NCBI GenBank assembly: GCA_018873245.2
Contig: JAEMBT020000009.1
Coordinates: 12,063,112-12,127,111 of the forward strand
Direction of reading: 5' to 3'
DNA: 64,000 nt
DNA from: Archegozetes longisetosus
Lineage: Eukaryota > Arthropoda > Arachnida > Sarcoptiformes > Trhypochthoniidae
Position 1 is the stretch's first letter. Each line of letters opens with the position of its first letter. Below, one piece after another: positions 1 through 11,048 of this stretch. The position numbers and the translations under genes were made by a program. The notes under the pieces were generated by a model. The model was not told where the DNA came from. It searched no databases and was given only the letters and a program-made list of their open reading frames with translations.

Positions 1-918
1 AAACATACTAATTTAGAATATTTAATTGGATTCTCAAAATTCCTTCTGTAGGCGAAGTTATGAATTTTCAAAATTTCGATATTCCAATAGTAACTAGGAC
101 ATCATTTATGTCCAGTTTTTCATGTTTACTTATTTACAATCTATTCGTTTTTAGGAAAGATACAGAACTATAAGTTATTAGGTATTTAAGGAAAGCAATT
201 TCTTACCAAAACTTACCAAAAAGATAAACATATAATAATACATGTTTTGATTATTTATAATCATTTTTATTGAAAATTATTATTTAAAAAATTTTCCTCA
301 ATTCAAATCGGTTTAATTAAAAATGAGGTTTTTTGCCACCTATAAGTATGTTTACTTGAATTTGTTGGTTAAAAATAAGCACGTTTAAAGGCTAATATTT
401 GTCACGTGAACACCTAATAATCTGAAGGTCTCCCTCTTTCCTTAAAATGAATTCATGATACTGTAGTCAACAAGTATTTTGATTTTTTGGATAATTTGTT
501 TTTCGAATTCAGTTCTTAGTGAAAAATTTGCCGTTTGTGAATTTTACCTTCACTGAATCCGTTCTAAATGTAAGTTTTAATATTTTTTATTTGTTATTTT
601 ATCTCAATAATCACGAATATTTTAGAAACTTAGAAATTTTTATCAATGCCTAGTGCATATTTAAATTTGTCTATACAAATAAATTATAATTATTTAATAA
701 ATTGCATCGCATTTATTTAAGTTTTTAAATTAATGAGTTTATGAAAGACAAAAATTAATTTTATCAAATTTATTTTATATGTATTAAATTTTGCAGTAAA
801 GATTTTATAAAAATTTTCGCTAATTACAAGATAATACAAGATTTGAAGATACAAAAGCACTGGGTGAGCTTAATCAGGAGGAGCTGCAAAATAATCTTTA
901 TCACAATCGAATTCTATA

Positions 919-2704
919 TCAGAATCGACTTGTGGCAGAATTGACTTCTGTGTCAGAATCTATTTCTGCATCAGAACCTGAATCGAAGCTGGAAACTGAA
1001 GTAGGGTTGATCGGAGCTAAAGATTGGTGGAAGCAAGGTGAACCATTGAAAGGGTATAAAACACAGATATCTTCAAGGAAACGTCTAAATCTATCGCCAC
1101 TTCGATTGATGTTCTTCATACTAGAATAAAGGATTGAGAGTAAAAAATTTCGATCACAATTAAATGTCAATGTGATAACTACATATTTCTAAAATACATG
1201 TATCGCTCGATATATGTATCTGATGTTCGATGAACGTAACCATCAATATCTCAATTTTCTTGAGTTGACCTTATGGTGGCTTTCAAATCTCTCAATAGGC
1301 GCTCAATGGAATTCGTATTGACTTCTAGTGCGCCAGGAGTATTGTTGAGTGACTCTAGAGTGACGACGTCTGCGGTGTATCCAACTTGGTGATTGCAGAT
1401 GAAATGCCCTGCAATGCCAATTATACCACCGTAATGACCGAGTCTATTCATCATTCCAGTGTATCCTCGCCAGCCATCGGTGAAAATGATGGACCCAGGC
1501 TCAACTCTTTCACGGATATCATCTAAGGTATTTTGGCTTCTATCGTCAACTCACCACAAAGACTTCGTCCCCCTACAAATACCACCGAAAACCCACACAT
1601 CTCGCACGGTCCAATAGCACGACCACGATGGTGTTTCGGGCGGTAAAGATTTGTTTCATCGATCTCAACCTGAGCCACTGGCAAGCCTATTTTGTTGGCA
1701 CGGTTGTTACAGATCTTTCTCATGAAAACCCACTAGCCGACTTCGGTTTATGGTGTGCATCCGACGACATCACAAGCAAACTCAAGTGTCGGCATTTCAT
1801 TACAAACGAAGCAGAAGATTAAATCCATAATTTGAACCTGGAACACATAAAACGTGGCATGAAACAGAGACATTTAGTAGTCTTGCCGAAAATAATTAAA
1901 ATAAAATATTTCATCTAATTCATACTGACCCATGTTGGATGGGCTCTCTCAAAACATGTTGCTTTGAGTAGATTGCACGAATGGCGGCATATTTCATTCA
2001 CACACCTCAATCTTCAATCAATTTTCATTTTAGCATCGTTTGTTGGCATCATTGGAGATAAACACTTTGTACATCGGGCATGAGTGACAGTATAATCTCT
2101 GGTTGGAATGAGTTTAAGCCTTTCTAAGAATTCAATTACAGATTCTTCATCTGAGAAGTTATTTATCTAAAGTCTTGTGAGTGCATAAAATATTTCGCAC
2201 TCACAAGTTATCAGTTATTGATAGGACTCAAGGTCCTGTCTAAATTTAGAACTATAAACAAACGTTTTTCTGAATCCGGGCTATTTTCGGATTCAGAAAT
2301 ACGTGTGTAAACAACTCATTGGTCACTTATCAATAAGTGATCTTTGAGTTCCTATAGCTGATCATGTAGCTGGTCACGTAGCTGGTCACGTAGCTGGTCA
2401 GCAGCAAAGGATCAGCAAATAACACCGTTCGATGAACACGTGATTTTGGCCTCAACTTCAAACGTATTTAAGGAGACGTTTGAGTTGAGGAAAAGGGGAA
2501 TTCGTGTTCGTGTCCAGCTCGAGAATAGCTGTTCTAATGTACATTCTTTGTGAAATTCAATAAAGCAATTTTATGCAAGGTGTTGTGTTCATTCTTTTCA
2601 TTTACTAAGTGTGCGAAATTAAAGAAAAGTGCAGTGTACTCAATCCAAAGAGGCAGTTGCACTTACAGTCTTGTCATCAAATTTTGGAAATTGATTTTCT
2701 GACA
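919..2704 (-). pseudogene. Merlin-family transposase, broken
   Basis: Read on the minus strand, the likely start is at 2704 (MSENQFPKF). It is followed by a region with a CTKC motif and WRC-like cysteines near 2100-1980. Then come the three catalytic blocks of the ISXO2/Merlin DDE fold: VEIDET near 1670, FTDGWRGYTG near 1460-1485, and NTNSIERLLRDLK near 1290-1320. A C-terminal stretch, RFRRFLEDIC, lies near 1080. Several stops and frameshifts, plus a 492-bp LTR insertion near the N-terminus, make it non-functional. The three catalytic residues can still be read in separate open segments. Confidence 0.82.
2176..2667 (+). mobile_element. Solo LTR inserted in the Merlin transposase
   Basis: The segment begins TGTGAGTGC and ends GCACTTACA, the TG...CA inverted termini of an LTR. 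It is flanked on both sides by GTCT (2172-2175 and 2668-2671), a 4-bp target duplication. Inside are a TATTTAAGG box near 2465 and AATAAA near 2560, in the order expected for an LTR promoter and polyadenylation signal on the plus strand. A small CACGTAGCTGGT tandem repeat lies near 2365-2400. No internal retrotransposon coding is present, so recombination between two LTRs probably removed it. Confidence 0.75.
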
Positions 2705-3771
2705 TTTGGTTAAATATTAATAAAATTACTCTGAAAGAGGAAGTACACAGTGAAAAAATTTGTCAAAAATTTGGGACAATATTAGATGTAGTTTGAGTTT
2801 TCATTCCAATTTCTAACACTAAACATTGTACTCCCGCATTGTTGTAAACGGGATAGTGCTCGGACCCGAAGGTAATCATTACTCGAAGGTAACCACTTCT
2901 GGTCTCTCACGCTAGATTTGTATCACGATCCAACAATGGAGAGTCAATCCGCCTAAGAGCACGTTTAGTGTATTTCGTGCGAATGAATGTGTGAAGCATA
3001 AAAATAAAAATACAAAATTTATAAAATAAAAAATTGTGGTATTTAGTACTTAAATTTAAAATCTCAATTTTGATTAAATTTACTTATGAAAATCTTAATA
3101 TATAAAATAACAAATAAAAAATAATTAGACTTACACTTAGAGTGAAACCAGTGTGAGTAAAATTCACAATAAACAAAATTTTTACTATAAACTGAATTTA
3201 AAACACTTATTTAAAAAATCAAAACATTTTGATGCATAGTAAATAAGTAAACATGAAAAACTGGACATAAATGATGTCCTAGTTACTATTGGAATATCGA
3301 AATTTTGAAAATTCATAACTTCGCCTACAGAAGGAATTTTGAGAATCCGATTAAATATTCTTAAATAGTATGTTTAGATAGAAATTTTTTAAAATGTTGG
3401 TAGGTTTGGCTTAAAATTTTTTAGTGGGCGGAGCTTAAAAGTGATCTGAGGTAGGCGTGACTTGAGAATTTTATTTTTCATAACATGCTGACAACAAATA
3501 TATATAAATGTAATTGCTACACCAGCTTTACGGAAAAAAGCCAGTCAAAGTTTTGAAAAATCGAACTTTGAACGTTTATAACTCTGCCCACAGAAGGAAT
3601 TTTGAGAATCCGCTTGCATATTTTTAAACAGTACATTTAGATAAAATTCTTAGAAAATTTTGGTGGGTTTGGCTTGAGAATTTTGCTTGTCAAGTCATGC
3701 TGATAATAAATATATAGAAATGTAATGGTTTCCCCAGCTTCACGCAAAAGTAAAAGCCAACCGCAACCTAC

Positions 3772-4160
3772 TTATCCGAAATGTTACCTGTTAATATAAC
3801 GATGTGCAAAGAGCACTGTACAAACGTGACCACTGCTTCTCAACTAAAATAAATTCACATTAGAAGAAGATTGAAATTTATTTAACGATTCAATTTTATT
3901 AATTAAAGCTAGAACGTTTAAAAGAAAGAACTAATAGAATATATAATAAATTAGTGTGAATAATAGACTTAAAAAACTAACAAATTATTTAATATCAATT
4001 AAAATTAACAATAGAAAAACATTTGTCGGAAACACATAGAAAGTATTGATCCATAGCTTCACAAAATCTAATTCTATATAAATCCGGCTGAACAATAGTT
4101 GAAAGTTTGCCCTGACTGACAACTGACTTAACGACTGATTCAATTTTCTTATCCAAAGTA
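3772..4160 (-). pseudogene. Duplicated 3' end of PIKfyve (C-terminus plus 3' flank)
   Basis: This block matches 12340-12725 nearly base for base in the same orientation. It carries about 50 C-terminal codons of PIKfyve, the stop, and about 210 bp of 3' flank. The frame is still open. Differences include FLCVSDKCFSIV where the gene has FLCVPDKWFSIV. Homology stops abruptly near 4157. Upstream of it the reading frame continues into unrelated sequence as far as an ATG at 4258, giving an 87-codon chimeric ORF. No kinase catalytic motif is included, so it cannot act as a kinase. It looks like a segmental copy rather than a retrocopy, because no poly(A) tract is seen. Confidence 0.88.
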
Positions 4161-4459
4161 ATAAAAACAGTATTATGAGCCACTGCATTAATCTTATGTA
4201 TGAAATTAATGAGGATTTTTGCACTGATCTCACATAAAGATCTCCAATCTGATCGCATTAAAACTTTCTAACTTGAATTATCAATTGATTTCTATTTAAC
4301 TAAGGGGAAGCATTAAGTTATTAGTTAAGTAGAGTTATTGTTGCGAATTTGCTCTCAGTATCAACTGAAAGATCAAGAATGAAGTGCGCATCAAACCGAT
4401 TTTAAAATTTGAATTAAACTAACAAACTAGTTAATTATATAGTTTCCTATCAACCAGTA

Positions 4460-5198
4460 ATGGACGAAACAATTGAGAAGAAATTGAAGGAAATACAGAA
4501 AAGACAGTCGTCAAACATTTCTGAAATAAAACGTTTGATTCCTATCAAAGTAGTAATAGTTTTGTTGTTCACATCTTATATTATTTACTACATATTGCGT
4601 TTGACTTTTTCGAAATATTCTAATAGTGATCAAATAGTTCTTTTGTTTATATTCGCATTTCTAAACTTATTCAATATGTTTTGTATTGTTTAATATATTT
4701 TATTGCATTCTATAAGTGGGATCACAATTATGTCACTTTTTATGTTGTGTTAAACTCTATTTGGGCCTTCATAGCTCTTTCTGTTACTGCGATTACTTTC
4801 TCATTTCCTGGTAACTGATCAACTAATTATAAGAAATTTTTAATTTATTAAAATTATGTTTTAATTTTATTTCATTAGTACATTGGTTACAATTGACAGA
4901 AAGTTCAGTTTTTATTCTATTGTATGAACTCATTTACATTAGTCTCAATACATTGTTCTGTGTTTTTGTTAAAATGAATTTAAAACTTATCGAAGTCAAG
5001 CAAAATCGCCTGAAAAGTATTTCTGTATCAAAATCCAAAGAAAGGATTGCCAACAAAGAGAAAAATTTCAAACAAACAGATACTAAACCTAATCAAACGA
5101 CTGGTGGTCAGCCAGAATCAAACTTATCCAAAAAAGTTGTGACATCTGCCCAAAGTATAGAATCGAATAAAAGTGATGAGATTTCACCAGGATTTTGA
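4460..5198 (+). CDS. Putative small four-span membrane protein with basic C-terminal tail
   Basis: I do not recognise the family. Exon 1 starts at ATG 4460 with a charged N-terminus. Hydrophobic spans follow (VVIVLLFTSYIIYYIL, then IVLLFIFAFLNLFNMF). A further coding-like stretch (4699-4810) encodes a third span (FYVVLNSIWAFIALSV). A GT-AG intron at 4811-4878 joins in phase to an exon with a fourth span (SVFILLYELIYISLNTLF) and a lysine-, serine- and asparagine-rich tail ending at 5198. Spans 2 and 3 lie in different frames, separated by a stop at 4691. An unusually short intron (GTTTAA...ATAAG, about 29 nt), a longer one removing span 2, or a disabling frameshift would explain this. A second short ORF (5201-5296) follows at once. 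Real but possibly decaying gene; low certainty. Confidence 0.45.
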
Positions 5199-5299
5199 GA
5201 AATGGATAAAGCCATCGAACAATTGCGGCTCAAGATTGATATGTTCGAGTATATAATTAATAAAACAACTTCTGAAGGAAATATATACAAATACTAAGT

Positions 5300-6170
5300 T
5301 TTTAACAATTTTTTGACAACTAAAAAAGATTGCTTTTGAGAATAAAATATTCTATATAAAACATATTTTGTATTTATTATCTAATTCTAAAATAATTCTT
5401 TAGTTTCGTATTCTTATTGCAATATTGAAAGATTATTTATGAGCTATGGAAATAAGTAAACTATTTGTTGGATAGATTTGAACTTTAATAGAATTGCTAT
5501 TCATAATAACTTATTAAAAATTGAATCACTTCAATATCATAGATCAGTTATAAATTATTGCAATACTAAGTTTAATACCAATTTATCAATTCAATTATCA
5601 ATATTTGTATGAATGGCAATTCAATACATATATTCAATAAATGAAAATTGTTCATTGATGAGTGAAATAGAAAAACAATAAGAAATTCGACATTATCAAA
5701 TAATTTTTATTCCTAAAATCTGCTTTAAAAAATATTCTTCATATTCTCGTTTTATATTTTATTCTCATATTATAATTTTAGCAGAGAATATCCTATAATA
5801 TGTCAAATATTTGTCTCGCTCTAAACACATACACTTCTTTAAAAAAATTTTAAAGAATAAAAACAACGATTTAATCTATAGGATAAGATAGAATTTAGAA
5901 AAATCTATAGATCTCAATGTTAAAGTCTTGTACTGTGAGACAATGTATTTGAAGACTAATGCTGAATAATTATGATTTTAACGTAAAAAAAATAAAAATA
6001 GCATAATCTATCCAAAAGCAGAAGAAAGCATAATTTTGAGTTTGAGGCGTAAAATAGCATAATTTGAAGTCGAGAGCATAAAAAGACTAATTTCTAGTCG
6101 AATGCATGAAACAAATTTTCATTGCAATTAATGTTATGATGGACTGTAAAGATAGCATTTCAAAGTAAAT
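5300..6170. other. AT-rich spacer
   Basis: Nothing recognisable: AT-rich sequence with short stop-broken frames and no conserved motif or clear repeat. Confidence 0.6.
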
Positions 6171-6181
6171 ATACTCGAAAC

Positions 6182-6316
6182 TAGAGTATAAACTTGAAAA
6201 CCCGAAACCGAGCAGACCCGTATGAAACCGAAACCGAAAACGGTTCGGGTTGAGATGTTACGGTTTCGGTTTCGGTCCGGGTCGGTTCCTGGAAATACCT
6301 ATAAGTTTGTACTCTA
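6182..6316. mobile_element. 135-bp hAT-type MITE with GGTTTCGG-rich core
   Basis: Ends TAGAGTATAAACTT and AAGTTTGTACTCTA form terminal inverted repeats. They are flanked on both sides by CTCGAAAC (6174-6181 and 6317-6324), an 8-bp duplication typical of hAT insertions. The core is an imperfect palindrome of CCGAAACCG and CGGTTTCGG units, so it could fold into a long hairpin. Confidence 0.72.
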
Positions 6317-6319
6317 CTC

Positions 6320-7385
6320 GAAACTGTATTTACTGACAATTATTTCAGGCGCATTTCTAAGCTGTAATTTATATTTAAATGTTTAATATCTAACGGGTTA
6401 CACCCAGAAAGCGATTTTAAATATAAACTATTAAAAAACTTTTACGATATATTTGTTTTTTCAACAATTTTTCAATAAACTAATAACATTTATTGATAAA
6501 AAAAACTCGATACATATTTATTAAAAAATCTATCATTATTGAAAATTTTCAAAAAAATTAAATATTTTATTTAATTTATATTTGGGCATAACATTCATTT
6601 ATAATGTGCGATATTGAAGAAATACATGACATAAGTGATAAATCTTTAAAAACAAGTTCTTTACTATAAATCAAAAGATTGAAGATATCAAATGAGATCA
6701 ACACTAAAATTCATAAGTCAAAACGTAAATCAAAGACTAAATTCGACACAAAATGTAAGCCAAAAGTGGTCAATATAACTGCTAATGAAATAGCAAGACA
6801 ATTCGCGAATTGATCAATTGAGACATCCCTGTGACCAGTATGGCCAAAAATTACGTTAATTGGACGTAGTGGTCTTACCCCCTCGACCTATACATCATTG
6901 GACTCAGCTCACCGAGCTAAAAATATTGGTACCATGTTTGACCCTGTAAAGTGACCTTTGACCCTGCCATGTGACCTATTACTTTAAACCCCACTTCAAA
7001 GTCATCGTATGGAATATCATTGAAATCACCTTGTACAAGAATCGTCCGTGGCAGTGTCTGTTCCATGATGATATAAACTCTGGTTTGATACTTTCGAGTA
7101 AACATACTTTACACAAATATAAATTATTGATCAGAATGATGAGAAGAGTTTATTGATACAAAGTGTTAGTACTTGAAGAGATCTATCGAATGATATAGAT
7201 TTCACCTTGCACCTCGGGAGGGGGGGCCAAATTAGATAGGATTTGTGCATTCTTCTTTATCTTCAGATTTTGATAATACTCATCATTTGATATGAGTAAG
7301 CAATGACCTCATCTAAAGTTACTCAATTAACTTTTAATTGCTAACAAATGTTAAAAACATATTGAGTAACATTAATTATGTATAT
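6320..7385. other. Intergenic, with a fragment of a dispersed repeat near 6890-7000
   Basis: Mostly featureless. The stretch near 6898-6985 (GACTCAGCTC ... GTGACCTTTGACCCT) is related to 25868-25930, so both are pieces of one dispersed repeat. A frame from 6604 is broken by a stop and is not called. Confidence 0.4.
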
Positions 7386-7935
7386 ATGGCGGTTCTAGGA
7401 CAGTAGGAGCTCGTACTTTTCTTACCCTCTAAAACCATTACTAAAAAGACTAAAAAATGAACTTTACATGTTATTTGGTGAAGAATTTAACCTAAAATAC
7501 TATAGAAAATCACCTAAAACAATTCGCTATCGCAATTCGCTAAACAAATCAAAATTTCGCTATTGCGGAGCTGGGACAGTAATATCTCGTTCTTTTCATA
7601 TCACTCAAAAATTCATGAAAAATACAAGATTTCCATGAAATAAAATGAAAAAACTCACAAAAATAATGTAAAGACACACAAAAAAACAGCCAATATGAAT
7701 CTAAAAATGAACGAAAAATGCTGGGACAGTACGACTCATACTTGAGCCGATCCTCTAAAGCCATGAATAAAAACACTACTTTAACTTTACACGTTATTTG
7801 ATGAAGAATTTAAGCTAAAAGACAATAGAAAATCACCTAAAACTACTATGTTTCGCTATTGCAGGGCTGGGACAGTATGAATAGTACTCGCACGAAAAAT
7901 AACAGATTTTTATCAAATAAAACGAAAAAACTCAA
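7386..7935. repeat. Diverged tandem repeat, period about 330 bp
   Basis: A block at about 7431-7580 (AACTTTACATGTTATTTG ... GCTATTGCGGAGCTGGGACAGTA) recurs at about 7760-7875. The motif GGGACAGTA recurs near 7393, 7571, 7723 and 7868, so each long unit may consist of two half-units. No coding sense is seen. Confidence 0.55.
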
Positions 7936-7939
7936 TAAA

Positions 7940-8384
7940 AATTGCTAATATAATTGGAATAGGGGAATATATATTGTTAGGATTTTCTTAAAATTAAGGG
8001 TAATTTTTTATTAAAAATAATTATTCAAGTCATGTGTAGACTTTGGCTACAAGTGTGATGCAACATCGAACCCATTCATTTGTGAAATTATTGAATATAA
8101 GAGAAATCAAAATTTTTCAATATTTCATATTACTATTATTATATTATATAATGCTTTAACATTGATTTATAATGCTTTGTAAAATATCCAGAAAAAACTA
8201 ATAAATCCTTGAGGTTTATCTTTTCTTATTGTCGTTATGCACTACTCAATAAATCCTTGTTTGATAATTATATCAATTATCTAACAAGCTTTTAAGCTTT
8301 TAAAGTTAATAATAAATAATTCGAACTGTTTTATAGTTTTATCATTTTTTGTTGTTATGCACTACTCTACAATAGTTTGATGAG
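7940..8384. other. AT-rich upstream region of the GH39 gene
   Basis: No gene or mobile element is visible. It contains a repeated ATGCACTACTC motif (8236 and 8357) that precedes the GH39 start. No promoter element can be assigned with confidence. Confidence 0.35.
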
Positions 8385-10302
8385 ATGGCTAACAATATGT
8401 TCTTTAAATTTTTAGTAATTTTAAGTTTATGTGTATCTTTATCTATAACACTAGATACAATTCAATATAATGCTGATTTAAAGGTACTAATCATCAAAAT
8501 ATAATTAATTAATTAGAAATATTTATTTAATGTTTTCCAAAAAGAAAACAACAAAATGGGAACATTATTGGGAGAGATGTGTTGGTAGCGGACATGCATT
8601 GTTGGGTACAAGACAAGATTGGAGAGATGCTTTAAAAATTGCTCATGATAAACTTGGGTATAAAACAAAAATAAAGATATATTGATGACACTGAGTTCAG
8701 TCTTTGTTTTGCATATTATTCCCATATGTTGATGTTGGTATAGCTAATACAAAAGTAGTTGTTTTTCATGTTGTTGCTCTCTAATTAATGAACTCAGCGT
8801 TCAATTTTCAATTATTGTAATTAAAATGATAACTTATTAAAATAATGTTATCAATATATCTATTTATATATTGATGTAATTTATTAATAATTTATATTTA
8901 GATTTGAAAGAGTTAGATTTCATGGTATATTTAATGATGAAATGAATGTCTACCGTAATGGTCCTAGTTATTCCTTTTATAATGTTGATCAAGTTTATGA
9001 TTACATCGTTGGTATTGGTATGAGTCCAATTGTTGAATTAGGTTTTATGCCCTCCGACATGGCTTCTGGAAGTAAAACCATATTCCATTATAAAGGAAAT
9101 ATTACTCCACCAAAAAAATTATACTCTTTGGCATAATTTAGTCGTTACTTTTGTAAAACATCTTATTGATAGATATGGAATGGATAGAGTTAGTAAATGG
9201 CATTTTGAAGTTTGGGTAAATAACTAACTATAAAATTTAAATTTAAATTTATAGGTATCTATATACTGTATGCATATATTATTTTTAAATATTTAGAATG
9301 AACCCAATTGTGGATTTTGGTCAGGAAGTCAAACAGAATTTTTTCATTTGCTTCAAGTGACATCAGCAGCAATTAAATCAGTTTCTAAAAATTTATCAGT
9401 TGGAGGACCTACTACTTGTAAATCAGAATGGATTCCAGAGACTTTAAAATTTATAAAAGAGAATAATGTTTCATTGGATTTCATCTCAACTCATGAATAT
9501 CCAACTGACAAGGGATTTAAAAGAAATATAATGTTCCAAATATTAACCAAATCACGTGAAATGGTCGGAAATACAATGCCACTTTTCTACACTGAATATA
9601 ATGATGGTTCATTCCCTCATTCACTTCATGATACAATTTATGCTTCTGCTTTTGCTATGTTTAATATTATTGGTAAAATTTTATATATTTAAATATAAAT
9701 TAACATTTTAATAACATACTTATAATTTCTTTTTTCTTTCTTTAGATGTTTATGGTATTGTAGATATATTTTCATGGTGGACATTTTCAGATGTATTTGA
9801 AGAAAAAGGACAACAATCAGTACCATTCAACGAAGGATATGGATTACAAACCATTTATAATATTCCAAAACCTTCTTTTAAAGCTTTTGAACTTTTACAT
9901 GAAACCGGTGACGAGAGAGCTCATGTTGACGGACCTAATCATCCGACTGTAGGTACACTAGTCACCAAAGGAAAACAAGATATTATGGTTATTGTTTATA
10001 ATCATAATATTCCAAATGCTTCCATTGAAACCAATACAGTCAGTATTACATTAAATAATGTTCCATCTACAATCAAAGATGCCAATATTCGTCGAATTGA
10101 TGAACATAATTCGAATCCAATCGTACTATGGAAACAAATGGGATCACCAACTTATCCATCTCAAGAACAAATTCAACAATTACGCAGTAATGCTGAATTT
10201 ATCAACCATCCAATTGAATACAAAACTTTAACTAACAGTAGTATTCAATTCCAAATTGACATTCCTCCTCAAGGTATTGCTGCAATTAAATTTAAATATT
10301 AA
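8385..10302 (+). CDS. Secreted GH39 glycosidase (bacterial beta-xylosidase type), five exons
   Basis: Exons are 8385-8483, 8545-8657, 8902-9215, 9297-9672 and 9746-10302, all with GT-AG introns that join in phase. The product is about 485 aa. It begins with a signal peptide (MANNMFFKFLVILSLCVSLS), so it should be exported. The GH39 TIM barrel follows: GTRQDWRDAL, VRFHGIFNDEM, VELGFMPSDMASG, then FEVWNEPN with the acid/base Glu across the exon 3/4 junction. FISTHEYPTD and FYTEYNDG follow, the latter with the nucleophile Glu, and then a C-terminal beta domain. The motif order fits bacterial xylan 1,4-beta-xylosidases better than animal alpha-L-iduronidase; the substrate is inferred. Exon 3 has one extra A in the A7 run at 9112-9118. 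Removing it restores PPKNYTLW and makes the exon join in phase. Introns and signal peptide show it is a host gene, not contamination. Origin by transfer from bacteria is an inference. Confidence 0.87.
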
Positions 10303-10374
10303 AAAATATATAATTATAATTAAATATTTAAACAATACAAAAACAAATTGATTAATCACACAATAATGCTCAAT

Positions 10375-11048
10375 TTAACTAATCCAATTCAATATAAAAC
10401 TAAGAAATGTTGTCGCTGTAAACAATAAAAACATTTTAAATGTTTTCTCTGAGCTTGTAATAAATCCCCATGATTTTGTTATCTTTCTTAGTTTATTTTG
10501 ATAAGGTGATAAATCCTCATTTTTTATTTCTTTATGAATTGGAAAGAATGGATAATCATTGTGTTTGTCATGCAATTCTACAGGGTAATCTAAATCGACT
10601 TTTAATGTGTATCCGATATCGTTATCATCAGGAATTTCAAGTAAATGTTCTTCTAAATATCTAATTTCTTCTGTTGAGCACCATTTAAATGATTTATAAG
10701 GTAATTTAAAAGACATTGTGTCACCATATAAATTGTTAGCATCAACAGGAACGAGAAATGATGATTCTTTCGTTGGATGATAGTTTATCATATATTTATT
10801 ATTTGCTTCAACATATCGTTTAATAATGCAAGACAGTCCTTCTCTAATTCCTTCCATAAACATTAATAACATATCTTGATCTGTTAGTATTTCCAATTCA
10901 ATTCATGTGTATTTTAACATTGCATTCCAAGATAGTCCATGACTTGAGATATAATGAGCTGGGTCTAAACCATAATGTTTTAATAATTCCCTAGATGATT
11001 CAAAACAATCAGCTAGTATCAAAACGGGTCTACCACAATTTTTCCTTG
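10375..11048 (-). pseudogene. Polinton/Maverick-type family B DNA polymerase fragment
   Basis: On the minus strand from about 11048, the frame reads blocks of the protein-primed family B polymerase (DNA_pol_B_2) of Polintons: GLDPAHYISSHGLSWNAML, ELEILTDQDMLLMF, GIREGLSCIIKRY, then VDANNLYGDTMSFKLPYKSF. The last is the DxxSLYP-like motif A region. One stop lies near 10905, and the gene ends abruptly at both sides. Only about 220 residues of a polymerase of about 1000 remain, with no exonuclease domain and no integrase or capsid gene nearby. It is a dead fragment lying convergent to the GH39 gene, 72 bp from its stop. Confidence 0.8.

Larger units (their letters stand above)
1..3375 (-). mobile_element. 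Merlin (IS1016-type) DNA transposon, left end cut by window
   Basis: Bases 1-138 and 3239-3375 are near-identical inverted repeats bracketing about 3.1 kb with a decayed transposase on the minus strand (919-2704). The left repeat begins at base 1, so the true end may lie outside. To the right, 3540-3730 is a diverged repeat of 3300-3530, so the terminal region may be longer and internally repeated. The transposase motifs are those of the ISXO2/Merlin DDE family. A solo LTR is nested at 2176-2667. Confidence 0.85.

Noticed and set aside
6604..6813. Plus-strand frame MCDIEEIHDISDKS... of about 70 codons
   Set aside because: An in-frame TAA near codon 22, no splice sites to remove it, and no recognisable family.
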